Part shown: in pieces, positions 8,385 to 18,147 of the stretch
How the letters are laid out: every line of letters starts with the position of its first letter
Numbering within the stretch: position 1 is the stretch's first letter
Assembly (NCBI GenBank): GCA_963772845.1
Contig: CAVYYW010000023.1
Coordinates: forward strand, 62,001 to 126,000
Direction: 5' to 3'
From: CAVYYW01 sp963772845
GTDB lineage: Bacteria > Bacillota > Bacilli > Bacillales > Sporolactobacillaceae
Length of the DNA: 64,000 nucleotides
The notes under the pieces: generated by a model
What the model saw: the letters and a program-made list of their open reading frames with translations, nothing else
Database searches by the model: none
What the model was told of the DNA's origin: nothing
Made by a program: the position numbers and the translations under genes

Positions 8385-9923
8385 TTAATGTTTAAAATGT
8401 CTTTTCCCAGTAAAGACCATGGCCATGTCATGCTCATTGGCTTTATCGATAGAATCCTGATCCTTGATGGAGCCGCCTGGCTGAATAATGGCAGTCACGC
8501 CTGCAGCCGCAGCCGCTTCAACCGTATCATTCATTGGGAAAAAGGCATCAGAAGCCATGACTGCACCTTTTGCAAGCTCGCCTGCCTGCTCGATCGCAAT
8601 TTTCGCAGCCCCGACACGGTTCATCTGTCCGGCACCGATCCCGACAGTCCGGCCATTTTTCACAAGGACAATCGCATTCGATTTAACGTGCTTCACCGCG
8701 AGCCAAGCTAGAATCAGATCGTCATGCTCGGTCTCCGTTACGGCACGTTCGGTTGCTTGTTGCAGAACCGTATCGCCCATTCCGCTTTCATCAGCATCCT
8801 GAACAAGAAGTCCTCCATTCACAGACGTATAAAGCGGTGCATTAAGATCCTTGTCCTGCTGGTCAAGCGTCAGCAGCCGAATGTTTTTCTTTTTCGTAAG
8901 AATATCAAGTGCTGCGGAACTGAAGGATGGCGCAATAACGATTTCAAGGAAAATGTCATGCAGCATTTGTGCTGTCGCTTCATCAATCTCCCGGTTGGCT
9001 GCGACAATCCCACCAAAAATTGAAACAGGGTCTGCCGCATACGCTTCCTCATAAGCTTCAAGAATCGTTTCACCTGCTCCGATCCCGCATGGATTCATAT
9101 GTTTTACTGCAACAACGGTCGGATTCGTGTATTCCTTCAGCATACCAAGCGCTGCATCCGCATCACGCAGATTATTATATGAGAGCTCTTTTCCGTGCAG
9201 CTGTTTTGCTGAACTAATGGCATTGCCGCCTGTAAACGGCGCTGCATAGAAAGCAGCATTCTGATGAGGATTTTCGCCATAGCGAAGGTCCTGCTTCTTT
9301 TCAAACGTCAGGGTCAGGCTCTCTGGAAACGGTTCGTGCGTTTCTTTCATGAAATAGTCTGCAATGAGTGCGTCATAAGCCGCTGTATGCCTGAAGGCTT
9401 TAGCAGCCAATTTCTGTTTTTGGAAAAAAGGAACCTCTTTAAATTCATCTAAAGCTGAGATCACAGCTTCATAGTCAGTTGGGTCACAGACCACCGTCAC
9501 ATCCCGATGATTTTTGGCAGCGGAACGGATCATGCTTGGTCCGCCGATATCGATATTTTCAACCGCATCTGCATAAGCAACATCCTGTTTTGAAACCGTT
9601 TCTTTAAACGGATACAGATTAACCGCTACGAGGTCAATTGGTTGGATATTATGCGTTTGAAGCGCATCAACATGGCTGTCGTTTTCACGGATTGCAAGGA
9701 TGCCGCCATGAATCGCAGGGTGAAGGGTTTTAACACGGCCATCCAGTATTTCAGGAAATCCTGTCACATCATCGACAGCTGTCACAGGAATGCCCGCTGT
9801 TTCTAGAAAAGCCTTCGTTCCTCCCGTTGATAATATTTCTACACCTCTTTCAGCAAGGTTCTTAGCAAACGGAAGAAGATGTTCTTTATTTGAAACGCTG
9901 ATCAATGCGCGTTTAATTGTCAT
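8385..9923 (-). CDS. purH: Bifunctional AICAR transformylase / IMP cyclohydrolase PurH
   Basis: Catalyses the last two steps of IMP synthesis. It is 512 aa, the same length as B. subtilis PurH. The N-terminal MGS-like cyclohydrolase domain begins ALISVSNKEHLLPFA and contains the STGGTKAFLE turn. The C-terminal transformylase domain contains the catalytic K-H pair in VAVKHMNPCGIGAGE (about residue 265) and the segment YGENPHQNAAFY. It lies between purN and purD in the usual order, 47 nt after purN and 21 nt before purD. Confidence 0.97.
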   Translation of the reverse strand: MTIKRALISVSNKEHLLPFAKNLAERGVEILSTGGTKAFLETAGIPVTAVDDVTGFPEILDGRVKTLHPAIHGGILAIRENDSHVDALQTHNIQPIDLVAVNLYPFKETVSKQDVAYADAVENIDIGGPSMIRSAAKNHRDVTVVCDPTDYEAVISALDEFKEVPFFQKQKLAAKAFRHTAAYDALIADYFMKETHEPFPESLTLTFEKKQDLRYGENPHQNAAFYAAPFTGGNAISSAKQLHGKELSYNNLRDADAALGMLKEYTNPTVVAVKHMNPCGIGAGETILEAYEEAYAADPVSIFGGIVAANREIDEATAQMLHDIFLEIVIAPSFSSAALDILTKKKNIRLLTLDQQDKDLNAPLYTSVNGGLLVQDADESGMGDTVLQQATERAVTETEHDDLILAWLAVKHVKSNAIVLVKNGRTVGIGAGQMNRVGAAKIAIEQAGELAKGAVMASDAFFPMNDTVEAAAAAGVTAIIQPGGSIKDQDSIDKANEHDMAMVFTGKRHFKH

Positions 9924-9970
9924 TCTTTTCGACCCCTTTCCTGACTTGTTGTTCGTATCCTAGCATCATT

Positions 9971-10534
9971 CTATAGTTTACTAGCGATCAGTTTTCTGAC
10001 GGTGGCCGGATAAAGCCGATGCTCCGCCTTGTGAATCTTTGCCTCCACTTCAGAAAGACTGTCGCTCTCTTCAATCGGAATCGCTTCCTGAGCAATAATC
10101 GGCCCGGTGTCCATCCCTTCATCCACAAAATGAATCGTGATACCTGTCACCTTTACCCCTTTTTCAAATGCCTGTTCCACAGCATTGAGTCCAGGGAAGC
10201 TTGGCAGCAAGGACGGATGAAGATTAATAATCCTCTCAGAATAAGCAGCCAGAAGCGTGGGTCCGATCAGCCTCATGTAACCGGCAAGGACAATCAGATC
10301 CACATTTTCGCCATTTAATCCTTCAAGGACAGCCTGTTCATAGTCTGCTTTATTTTCAAAATCTTTTGGTGAAAGCGCAAGGACAGGAATGCCAAGCTTT
10401 TCAGCCCGACTAACGGCAAAAGCATTTGGCTTGTCTGTTACGAGGAGAACGATGTTGTCTGACAGTCCTTCGGATTCTGCAAGCGCCTGAAAATTACTTC
10501 CGTTCCCAGAAGCAAAGACAGCGATGTTAGTCAT
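9971..10534 (-). CDS. purN: Phosphoribosylglycinamide formyltransferase PurN
   Basis: Transfers a formyl group from 10-formyl-THF to GAR. The 187-aa protein starts MTNIAVFASGNGSNFQAL, with the phosphate-binding GNGSNF loop. The active-site signature is seen in INLHPSLLPSFPG and DEGMDTGPIIAQ, which supply the Asn-His-Asp set of the family. The ATG at 10534 overlaps the purM stop by 8 nt. A GTG three codons upstream is possible but lacks a better ribosome site. Confidence 0.96.
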   Translation of the reverse strand: MTNIAVFASGNGSNFQALAESEGLSDNIVLLVTDKPNAFAVSRAEKLGIPVLALSPKDFENKADYEQAVLEGLNGENVDLIVLAGYMRLIGPTLLAAYSERIINLHPSLLPSFPGLNAVEQAFEKGVKVTGITIHFVDEGMDTGPIIAQEAIPIEESDSLSEVEAKIHKAEHRLYPATVRKLIASKL

Positions 10535-11567
10535 GCGCCACACCCTGAATCACAATCGGTTCTTTTGACGCTTCTACGGTTCCAATTGTCCATGCTGCTT
10601 CACCAAGCGATTTCAGATCCTCAAGAATGGCCTGTTCTTTCTCAGGCGAAACGGCGAGCACCATGCCAATTCCCATATTAAAGGTGTTGAAGAGATCCTT
10701 GTCATTCAGTTGGCCGAGTGACTTAAGCCAGTTGAATACCTCAGGCACTTTCCAGGCGTCTTTTGAAATCACAGCACCCAGACCTTCAGGAAGCATGCGT
10801 GGGACATTCTCATAAAGACCGCCGCCGGTAATGTGAGCAATACCGTTCAGCCCTTTCGTTTCTAGCAGCGCTAATACCGTTTTCACATACACACGGGTCG
10901 GCGTCAGCAGCACATCCCCAACGGATCGTGAGGACCCTGGAAAAGGGGATTGAAGATCTACCTTTGCATCCTCGACGATTTTTCTTACTAATGAAAAGCC
11001 GTTGCTGTGAATGCCGCTTGAAGCAAGACCAATCAGGCGGTCACCAGGCTTTATCTGTTCACCAGTGAGACGCTCTGACTTTTCTACGGCGCCAACCGTG
11101 AAGCCGGCAAGGTCATAATGGCCGTTCTGGTACATTCCCGGCATTTCGGCGGTCTCGCCGCCTATCAATGCGGTTCCTGCTAGGACACACCCGTCTGCAA
11201 TGCCTTTAACGATGGCTTCAATTTTCTCTGGATTAAGCGCGCCGCAGGCAATGTAATCAAGAAAATAAAGCGGCTCAGCGCCTTGCGTCACGATGTCATT
11301 CACACACATGGCAACGGCATCTATGCCAATGGTATCGTGCTTATCAAGTTCAATTGCGAGCATCAGTTTTGTGCCCACGCCATCTGTACCGGATATGAGG
11401 ACCGGCTCTTTCATGGAAAGACTGGACAGATCGACAGCAGCGCCAAATGCGCCGATTCCGCCAAGCATAAAGGGTCGTTCGGTTCGTTTCACATGATGCT
11501 TAATGCGCTCCACAGCCTCATAGCCTGCTTCGATATTTACGCCGGATGCTTTATACGCTTCACTCAT
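10527..11567 (-). CDS. purM: Phosphoribosylformylglycinamidine cyclo-ligase PurM
   Basis: AIR synthetase, step 5 of purine synthesis, ATP-dependent PurM/PurL superfamily. It is 346 aa, identical in length to B. subtilis PurM. Family segments are visible: GGFGAAV-like GGIGAFGAAVDL, SGTDGVGTKLMLA, CVNDIVTQGAEPLYFLDY, GGETAEMPGMY and HITGGGLYENVPRML. The open frame reaches 11663, but the ATG at 11567 has AGGAGG 8 nt upstream and gives the canonical N-terminus MSEAYKASGVNIEAG. It lies 11 nt downstream of purF. Confidence 0.97.
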   Translation of the reverse strand: MSEAYKASGVNIEAGYEAVERIKHHVKRTERPFMLGGIGAFGAAVDLSSLSMKEPVLISGTDGVGTKLMLAIELDKHDTIGIDAVAMCVNDIVTQGAEPLYFLDYIACGALNPEKIEAIVKGIADGCVLAGTALIGGETAEMPGMYQNGHYDLAGFTVGAVEKSERLTGEQIKPGDRLIGLASSGIHSNGFSLVRKIVEDAKVDLQSPFPGSSRSVGDVLLTPTRVYVKTVLALLETKGLNGIAHITGGGLYENVPRMLPEGLGAVISKDAWKVPEVFNWLKSLGQLNDKDLFNTFNMGIGMVLAVSPEKEQAILEDLKSLGEAAWTIGTVEASKEPIVIQGVAHD

Positions 11568-11578
11568 TTGATGGCCTC

Positions 11579-13000
11579 CTACACCTTTAATTCCTTCTCG
11601 TGAGGTAAAACTGTATCTGGGTAGATCTCTGTCGGATATTTTCCGGTAAAACAGGCAAGACATTGCCCGCAGTTCGATTGTGAATTATCTCGTCCGATGG
11701 CTTCTGTCATTCCTTCGACACCAAGGAAAACAAGCGAGTCAGCGCCAATTTCCTCCCGGATTTCTTCAACTGAATGGGTCGAGGCGATCAGTTCATCCTT
11801 TGAGGATGTGTCGATGCCATAGAAACAAGGATGGGCGATCGGCGGCGAACTGATTCGGACATGGACTTCTTTGGCTCCGGCATCTCTTAGCATCTTCACA
11901 ATGCGGCGGCTTGTCGTTCCACGGACAATCGAGTCATCCACCATCACGACACGTTTGCCTTCTACAATGCCTCTAACAGGGGAAAGCTTCATCTTCACTC
12001 CCTGCTCTCTCAGCTCCTGAGACGGCTGAATAAAGGTTCTTCCAACATAACGATTTTTAATCATCCCGAGCTCATATGGAATGCCCGTTGCCTCGGCATA
12101 GCCGATCGCGGCTGAAATGCTTGAATCCGGCACCCCTGTCACAACATCCGCTTCTACAAATGCTTCTTTTCCAAGCTGAACGCCAAGCTGTTTACGTGCG
12201 GCATGCACATTAATGCCTTCAATATTGCTATCAGGTCTTGAGAAATAAATGTATTCCATACTGCACATCGCCCGTTCGACTGAGCTTGAAAAGCGGTCTT
12301 CATGAAGACCCTCGTCATCGATGACAATCAGCTCACCCGGCTGAATATCACGGACGTAGGTTGCACCAATCAGATCAAAGGCACATGTCTCAGAAGCAAG
12401 CACCCATGCTTCACCAAGTCGTCCCAGTGAAAGCGGGCGCAGACCGTTTGGATCCAGAGCGGCAATTAGCTGATCTTCTTTAAGCATGACAAAGGCATAG
12501 GCGCCTTTTATCATGGATAATGCGTGTTTTACATTATCCAGAAAACTGATCGGTCCGCCCCTTTTAATCAAATGGGCAAGCACTTCTGTATCAGACGTTG
12601 TTTGAAAAATACTGCCTTGAGCTTCGAGTTGATATTTTAGCGCATTCGCATTAACAATGTTGCCGTTATGCGCAAGCGAAAGTGTATCGGTTTGGGAACG
12701 AAAGACAAGCGGCTGTACATTCGCATAATCATTACCGCCCTGCGTGGAATAACGCACATGGCCAATGGCCGCATGGCCTTTCAGCTTTGGCAGCTGCTCG
12801 CTCTTGAACACATCGTTAACCAGACCGAGTCCCTTGTGATCGATCAGCTTCTCGCCATCAGTCACAACAATCCCGGCACCTTCCTGGCCGCGATGCTGAA
12901 GACTGTGAAGTCCGTAATATGTTAGTGTTGCCGCCTGCTCATGTCCCCAGATGGCAAACACACCGCATTCTTCATTTAGCTCTCTTTGTTCAATAAACAT
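11579..13000 (-). CDS. purF: Amidophosphoribosyltransferase PurF
   Basis: First committed enzyme, PRPP + glutamine to phosphoribosylamine. The start ATG at 13000 (AAAGGGG upstream) gives an 11-residue propeptide ending NEE before the N-terminal nucleophile Cys12 (LNEECGVF), as in the B. subtilis enzyme. It has the PRPP-binding motif VVMVDDSIVRGTTSRRI near residue 345. C-terminal cysteines in SNCGQCLACFTGKYP fit the [4Fe-4S] cluster type. The first 25 bases overlap the purL end, suggesting translational coupling. Confidence 0.97.
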   Translation of the reverse strand: MFIEQRELNEECGVFAIWGHEQAATLTYYGLHSLQHRGQEGAGIVVTDGEKLIDHKGLGLVNDVFKSEQLPKLKGHAAIGHVRYSTQGGNDYANVQPLVFRSQTDTLSLAHNGNIVNANALKYQLEAQGSIFQTTSDTEVLAHLIKRGGPISFLDNVKHALSMIKGAYAFVMLKEDQLIAALDPNGLRPLSLGRLGEAWVLASETCAFDLIGATYVRDIQPGELIVIDDEGLHEDRFSSSVERAMCSMEYIYFSRPDSNIEGINVHAARKQLGVQLGKEAFVEADVVTGVPDSSISAAIGYAEATGIPYELGMIKNRYVGRTFIQPSQELREQGVKMKLSPVRGIVEGKRVVMVDDSIVRGTTSRRIVKMLRDAGAKEVHVRISSPPIAHPCFYGIDTSSKDELIASTHSVEEIREEIGADSLVFLGVEGMTEAIGRDNSQSNCGQCLACFTGKYPTEIYPDTVLPHEKELKV

Positions 13001-15207
13001 GGTAAGACCCCTTTCCATGCTTCCTCTAGTTTTTTCACCGGCACATTAAGGACGTCTTTTGCTTCGGTATCCTTAATCGTTAGCTCTGCTGTCTGATTGA
13101 CTGTTCCAAGGTTCACAGCGTCCGGAACCATAGCTTCGAATGCTTCCTGATGTTCTCGTGAGACACTTACTAGGAATCTTGACTGAGTTTCGCTGAACAA
13201 TGATTGGTTTGTCTCTTCTGATAGAGCAATCTCTGCTCCAAATGGTGTATTAAATAAACTTTCTGAAAGGGCAACCGCAAGTCCGCCATCCGACAGATCG
13301 TGCGCTGATTTAACATAGCCTGCCTGAATAGCATTTAAAAGAGATTTCTGTCTCGCAGCTTCAGTGTTTAAATCGAGTACTGGTGTCCGTCCGCTGACTT
13401 CACCCTGCTGTAGTATTTGAATGGATGTTCCTTCAAACGACTGATCACTTTCGCCAATCACATAGATCGCGTCACCTGCTGATTTAAACGGTACAGTTGT
13501 AATGTGATCGGTATGTTCAACAAGTCCAACCATCCCAACGACGGGTGTCGGATCGATGGCTTTTTGATTCGTTTCATTATAAAGCGAGACATTCCCGCTG
13601 ATCACTGGTGTGTTCAGTGTTAAACAGGCTGCACTCAGACCTTTTGCTGCCTGTTCGATCTGCCAGAAGACACCCGGCTTTTCAGGGTTACCGAAATTTA
13701 GACAATCCGTAATCGCAAGCGGACGTCCACCTGAAGCGACAATATTTCGAGCAGCTTCAGCAACAGCAATCTGTCCGCCGACTTCAGGATCTAACGCTAA
13801 ATACTTTGCGTTACAATCCGTCGTCATTGCCAGCGCTTTTTGGGTTCCACGGATTCTGACGACTGCCGCATCTGATCCAGGCGCTACCACTGTATTCGTT
13901 TGCACCATGTGATCATATTGGCGATAAACCCACTCTTTGCTCGCAATCGTAGGGAGCTTTAACAGACCCGTTAATGTTTCTTCTATATCATTCACTTCCG
14001 GCAGCCATGCTGCACGGGATTGATTTTCACGATACTCTGCTGGCTCTTCAGAAGGCATGTTATAAACTGGTGCTTCTTCAGCAAGCGCATCCACGGGCAC
14101 CTCAGAGACAACCTCACCTTTGTGTAATAAGCGAAGCACTTTCTCTTCAATAACTTCTCCGACAGCAACCGCATGAAGGTGCCATTTTTCGAAAATCTCT
14201 TGGATCTCTGCTTCCCGTCCTTTTTTTACAACGATCAGCATCCGCTCCTGAGATTCAGAAAGCATCATTTCATAAGGCGTCATGCCTGTTTCGCGCTGCG
14301 GCACATGGTCAAGGTCCATCTCGATCCCGTGGCCTGCTTTACTTGCCATCTCACTTGATGATGATGTCAGTCCGGCAGCACCCATATCCTGAATGCCGAC
14401 AAGCGCTTCACATTTCACAAGCTCAATACAAGCTTCAAGCAAGAGTTTCTCCATAAAAGGATCGCCGACTTGAACAGCAGGACGTTTTTCATCTGAAGCA
14501 TCTGTTAATTCTTCAGAGGCAAAGGTTGCGCCGTGAATGCCGTCACGTCCGGTGCTTGCTCCCACATACATCACCGTGTTACCGATACCCTTTGCCTGGC
14601 CAACCTGAATATCTTCATGGTTAATTAAGCCGACGCACATCGCATTTACAAGCGGATTGCCGTTATAGCCTTTATCAAACTGAACTTCACCGCCAACAGT
14701 AGGAATGCCCATGCAATTGCCGTATCCAGCAATTCCCGCAACTACTTGTTCAAAAAGATACTTCACACGCGGTTCATTCAAATCTCCGAATCTTAAAGAA
14801 TTAAGCAGTGCGACCGGACGTGCTCCCATTGAAAAGACGTCACGAATAATCCCGCCGACTCCTGTCGCTGCGCCTTGATAAGGTTCAATTGCTGAAGGGT
14901 GATTATGCGATTCAATTTTAAAAACAACTGCCTGCTTGTCTCCGATATCAACAATACCAGCGCCCTCTCCTGGGCCTTGAAGCACATGCTCACCTTCAGT
15001 AGGGAAGGTTTTCAAAACCGGTTTAGAGGTTTTATAGCTGCAATGCTCTGACCACATGACAGAGAAAAGACCGGTTTCTGTATAGTTCGGGTTTCTGCCG
15101 AGCAACGATACAACAGAATCATATTCTTTATCAGAAAGACCCATTTCTTTGTAAATGGCTTCGGACCGGATCATCTCTGGTGTTGGTTCATGCGTTAACT
15201 GCGGCAT
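12976..15207 (-). CDS. purL: Phosphoribosylformylglycinamidine synthase subunit PurL
   Basis: Large, ATP-binding subunit of FGAM synthase in the Bacillus three-protein form PurS-PurQ-PurL. It is 743 aa, close to the 742 aa of B. subtilis. Visible segments include MWSEHCSYKTSKP, KIESHNHPSAIEPYQGAATGVGG, MMLSESQERML and SAHDLSDGGLAVALSES, covering both halves of the internally duplicated PurM-like fold. The start ATG at 15207 overlaps the end of purQ by 20 nt. Glutamine-derived ammonia is supplied by PurQ. Confidence 0.98.
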   Translation of the reverse strand: MPQLTHEPTPEMIRSEAIYKEMGLSDKEYDSVVSLLGRNPNYTETGLFSVMWSEHCSYKTSKPVLKTFPTEGEHVLQGPGEGAGIVDIGDKQAVVFKIESHNHPSAIEPYQGAATGVGGIIRDVFSMGARPVALLNSLRFGDLNEPRVKYLFEQVVAGIAGYGNCMGIPTVGGEVQFDKGYNGNPLVNAMCVGLINHEDIQVGQAKGIGNTVMYVGASTGRDGIHGATFASEELTDASDEKRPAVQVGDPFMEKLLLEACIELVKCEALVGIQDMGAAGLTSSSSEMASKAGHGIEMDLDHVPQRETGMTPYEMMLSESQERMLIVVKKGREAEIQEIFEKWHLHAVAVGEVIEEKVLRLLHKGEVVSEVPVDALAEEAPVYNMPSEEPAEYRENQSRAAWLPEVNDIEETLTGLLKLPTIASKEWVYRQYDHMVQTNTVVAPGSDAAVVRIRGTQKALAMTTDCNAKYLALDPEVGGQIAVAEAARNIVASGGRPLAITDCLNFGNPEKPGVFWQIEQAAKGLSAACLTLNTPVISGNVSLYNETNQKAIDPTPVVGMVGLVEHTDHITTVPFKSAGDAIYVIGESDQSFEGTSIQILQQGEVSGRTPVLDLNTEAARQKSLLNAIQAGYVKSAHDLSDGGLAVALSESLFNTPFGAEIALSEETNQSLFSETQSRFLVSVSREHQEAFEAMVPDAVNLGTVNQTAELTIKDTEAKDVLNVPVKKLEEAWKGVLPCLLNKES

Positions 15208-15877
15208 ATGAGTCCCTCCAGTGCTTTAAGATTGATTGAAACAGACGCAGACCATCCGGATTGCCAAGCAGTGCATCAACAGCACGCTCTGGATGGGGCA
15301 TCATGCCGAGAACATTGCCTTTTTCGTTGATAATTCCGGCAATTTCTTCGATTGAACCATTCGGGTTCTCTCCGTCATAAGAGAATACAATCTGACCATT
15401 TGCCTTTAATTCTTCAAGCGTCTTCTCATCGCAATAATAATTGCCCTCGCCATGCGCGATTGGGATCTGTATAATTTCGTCCTTTTCATATAAAGAACTG
15501 AACATGGTGTCTGCGTTATTAACACGCAGCGCATTTGTCGAACAAATGAACTTCAGCTTCTGATTTCTCAGCATCGCTCCTGGTAATAGTCCCGCTTCAA
15601 GCAGGATCTGAAACCCGTTGCAGACGCCAAGAACCGGCTTGCCTTGTTCCGCTGCCTTAAGAACAGCAGGCATGATGTTCGAAAAACGGGCAATTGCACC
15701 CGATCTCAGGTAATCACCATAAGAAAACCCGCCTGGAACCATAATGGCATCAAAGCCATCCAGCGATGTCTCGGTGTGCCATACGAAGGATACGTCTTCT
15801 CCAAGCCCGTCCTGAATGGCGTGATACATGTCACTGTCGCAATTGGAGCCTGGAAATACGATAACGGCTGTTTTCAC
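15188..15877 (-). CDS. purQ: Phosphoribosylformylglycinamidine synthase glutaminase subunit PurQ
   Basis: Class I glutamine amidotransferase subunit, 229 aa. It begins MKTAVIVFPGSNCDSDMYH and has the nucleophile Cys in KPVLGVCNGFQILLEAG and the His/Glu pair of the triad in MMPHPERAVD near the C-terminus. It overlaps purS by 4 nt and purL by 20 nt, the usual translationally coupled arrangement. Confidence 0.97.
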   Translation of the reverse strand: MKTAVIVFPGSNCDSDMYHAIQDGLGEDVSFVWHTETSLDGFDAIMVPGGFSYGDYLRSGAIARFSNIMPAVLKAAEQGKPVLGVCNGFQILLEAGLLPGAMLRNQKLKFICSTNALRVNNADTMFSSLYEKDEIIQIPIAHGEGNYYCDEKTLEELKANGQIVFSYDGENPNGSIEEIAGIINEKGNVLGMMPHPERAVDALLGNPDGLRLFQSILKHWRDSYAAVNA

Positions 15878-16125
15878 GAATGAACACCGTCCTCGACCTC
15901 ATAGCGATAGTCCTCAATCACTGTATTAGCCAGCAGCTTCTCGCATACTTCCTGAACTTTTTGTTCAAGGTCAGCACTTTCTTCAATCATCAGTTCCACG
16001 TATTTACCGATCCTTACATCCTTAACCGTTTCATAACCCATATTGTGGAGTGAATCGTTTACCGCCTGCCCCTGTGGATCAAGCACGCTTTCTCTAAGTG
16101 TGATATAGACTTTTACCTTTTTCAT
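15874..16125 (-). CDS. purS: Phosphoribosylformylglycinamidine synthase subunit PurS
   Basis: Small subunit (83 aa) that bridges PurQ and PurL in the FGAM synthase complex. It starts MKKVKVYITLRESVLDPQGQ, followed by VKDVRIGKYVELMI, the signature of the family. It overlaps purC by 4 nt at its start and purQ by 4 nt at its end. Confidence 0.96.
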   Translation of the reverse strand: MKKVKVYITLRESVLDPQGQAVNDSLHNMGYETVKDVRIGKYVELMIEESADLEQKVQEVCEKLLANTVIEDYRYEVEDGVHS

Positions 16126-16829
16126 TGTAGTCCCTCCAGCCGTTTCAGTAGTTTCTCATAAGCCGTGGGCAAGTCACCCAGACCCTGTCGGAAGACATCT
16201 TTATCAAGTTTTTCATTGGTTTCTTTGTCCCATAACCTGCATGTATCCGGTGAAATTTCGTCAGCCAGAACCACTTGGCCAGACTCTTTTAAGCGCCCGA
16301 ATTCCAGTTTGAAGTCAACAAGCCTTATACCGACCCCATCAAATAATCCTGTTAAAATCTCATTGATTTGCAGTGCCATGTTCTTTAACAAATGTACTTC
16401 ATCATCCGAAGCTGCTTTCATCAGCCGGATATGATCCTCAGTAATTAACGGATCCCCAAGCTCGTCATCCTTATAGTAAAACTCTACGATGGAAGGCTGA
16501 ATCGGCAGACCATCTGCTAAACCCAACCGTTTTGCCAGGCTCCCTGTTGTCACATTTCTAACGACAACTTCTAGAGGGATAATTTCTACAGCCTTGACGA
16601 GCTGTTCCGTTTCCGACAGTTGTTCGATGAAATGATGGGGGATATCATAGGCATTTAATGCGGTGAACAGTTTTGAACTGATCAGGTTATTAAGCCGCCC
16701 TTTTCCCGCCAGTGTGTCTTTTTTCTCTCCATTAAATGCCGTGGCATCATCTTTATACTTCACATGCAGGGTATACGGCTTGTCGGTTGAAAAGATTTGC
16801 TTTGCTTTGCCTTCATATAGAAGTTCCAC
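16122..16829 (-). CDS. purC: SAICAR synthase PurC
   Basis: Phosphoribosylaminoimidazole-succinocarboxamide synthase, joins aspartate to CAIR with ATP. Signatures: LLYEGKAKQIF at the N-terminus, PLEVVVRNVTTGSLAKR and RLVDFKLEFGR near residue 175. Two in-frame GTG starts exist, at 16838 and 16829. The Shine-Dalgarno GGGGAG ends at 16838, giving 8 nt spacing to the GTG at 16829, so I prefer 16829 (235 aa); the longer form would be 238 aa. It follows the purB stop by 18 nt. Confidence 0.95.
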   Translation of the reverse strand: MELLYEGKAKQIFSTDKPYTLHVKYKDDATAFNGEKKDTLAGKGRLNNLISSKLFTALNAYDIPHHFIEQLSETEQLVKAVEIIPLEVVVRNVTTGSLAKRLGLADGLPIQPSIVEFYYKDDELGDPLITEDHIRLMKAASDDEVHLLKNMALQINEILTGLFDGVGIRLVDFKLEFGRLKESGQVVLADEISPDTCRLWDKETNEKLDKDVFRQGLGDLPTAYEKLLKRLEGLQ

Positions 16830-16847
16830 AGGATCCACTCCCCAGAG

Positions 16848-18146
16848 TTAGTTGTTCAGTCCTAAACGGGTGAAAATAACATCAACATTTTTCAAATGGT
16901 ACGTTTCATCAAAGCACTCATTCAGCTCTTCCGGTGTTACCCGGCTTGTAATCCGCTCTTCGTTCTCAACAATTTCACGGAATGACGTCGCCGTTTCCCA
17001 AGCCTTCATAGCATTTGGCTGAACAATATCATAAGCTTCCTCACGGCTAAGGCCTTTATCAACTAATGTGAGAAGCAGACGCTGGGAAAAGATGAGTCCG
17101 TAAGTCCGCTGCATATTCCGTTGCATGTTCTCTGGAAAGACAGTCAGCTGATCAACAATTTTTGTGAAGCGGCTCAGCATGTAGTCAAGAGCAATCGTTG
17201 CATCAGGAAAAATGACACGTTCTGCTGATGAATGAGAAATATCCCGTTCATGCCATAATGGTACGTTCTCATATGCCGTCATCATGTAGCCTCTTATTAC
17301 ACGGGCCATGCCTGTCATATTTTCAGAGCCAATCGGATTCCGCTTGTGCGGCATTGCAGAGGAACCTTTTTGACCTTTTGCAAAAAACTCTTCGACTTCA
17401 CGTGTTTCCGATTTTTGCAGGCTACGGATTTCGACAGCAAATTTCTCAATGGACGTCGCAATTAAAGCGAGTGTCGACATATAATGCGCATGTCTGTCGC
17501 GCTGCAGAGTCTGTGTCGAAATAGGCGCTGCTTTTAGGCCAAGCTTCATGCAGACAAATTCTTCAATGAAGGGATCAATGTTTGCATAGGTTCCAACGGC
17601 TCCTGACAGCTTTCCGACACGGATGCCTTCAGCTGCTTCGTCAAAACGCGCAAGATTCCGCTTCATTTCTTCATACCATAATGCAAGCTTCAGACCGAAA
17701 GTGGTAGGTTCCGCATGAACCCCGTGCGTGCGGCCCATCATAATCGTATTCTTATGCTCTTTTGCTTTATTTCGGATGACATCGATGAACTGCACAAGAC
17801 CTTTTCTAAGCATCTCATTGGCTTGCTTAATTAAGAACGACTGGGCGGTATCGACCACGTCTGTTGACGTTAAGCCGTAATGAACCCATTTCTTCTCTTC
17901 GCCTAGCGTTTCAGATACAGCACGTGTAAAAGCAACCACATCATGACGTGTTTCTGCTTCAATCTCTTGAATGCGGTCAATATCAAAAGAAGCTGATTCA
18001 CGGAGGCGCTCAACGTCTTCCTTCGGTATAACGCCAAATTCCGACCATGCTTCACATGCTAAAATTTCAACTTCCAGCCAAGCCTTAAATTTGTTTTCTT
18101 CTGTCCAGATCGCTCCCATTTCGGGTCTTGTATAACGTTCGATCAT
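16848..18146 (-). CDS. purB: Adenylosuccinate lyase PurB
   Basis: Cleaves SAICAR and adenylosuccinate, so it serves both IMP and AMP synthesis. It is 432 aa, against 431 in B. subtilis. It begins MIERYTRPEMGAIWTEENKF and carries the fumarase/aspartase superfamily signature GSSAMPHKRNPIGSE near residue 265. The general-acid region TSTDVVDTAQ and MGRTHGVHAEPTTFG are also present. The start at 18146 lies 1 nt after the purK stop. Confidence 0.97.
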   Translation of the reverse strand: MIERYTRPEMGAIWTEENKFKAWLEVEILACEAWSEFGVIPKEDVERLRESASFDIDRIQEIEAETRHDVVAFTRAVSETLGEEKKWVHYGLTSTDVVDTAQSFLIKQANEMLRKGLVQFIDVIRNKAKEHKNTIMMGRTHGVHAEPTTFGLKLALWYEEMKRNLARFDEAAEGIRVGKLSGAVGTYANIDPFIEEFVCMKLGLKAAPISTQTLQRDRHAHYMSTLALIATSIEKFAVEIRSLQKSETREVEEFFAKGQKGSSAMPHKRNPIGSENMTGMARVIRGYMMTAYENVPLWHERDISHSSAERVIFPDATIALDYMLSRFTKIVDQLTVFPENMQRNMQRTYGLIFSQRLLLTLVDKGLSREEAYDIVQPNAMKAWETATSFREIVENEERITSRVTPEELNECFDETYHLKNVDVIFTRLGLNN

Positions 18147-18147
18147 A

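Noticed and set aside
8325..9452. Several plus-strand frames of 60-130 aa opposite purH and purD
   Set aside because: Antisense shadows of conserved pur genes, lacking ribosome sites or protein-like composition.
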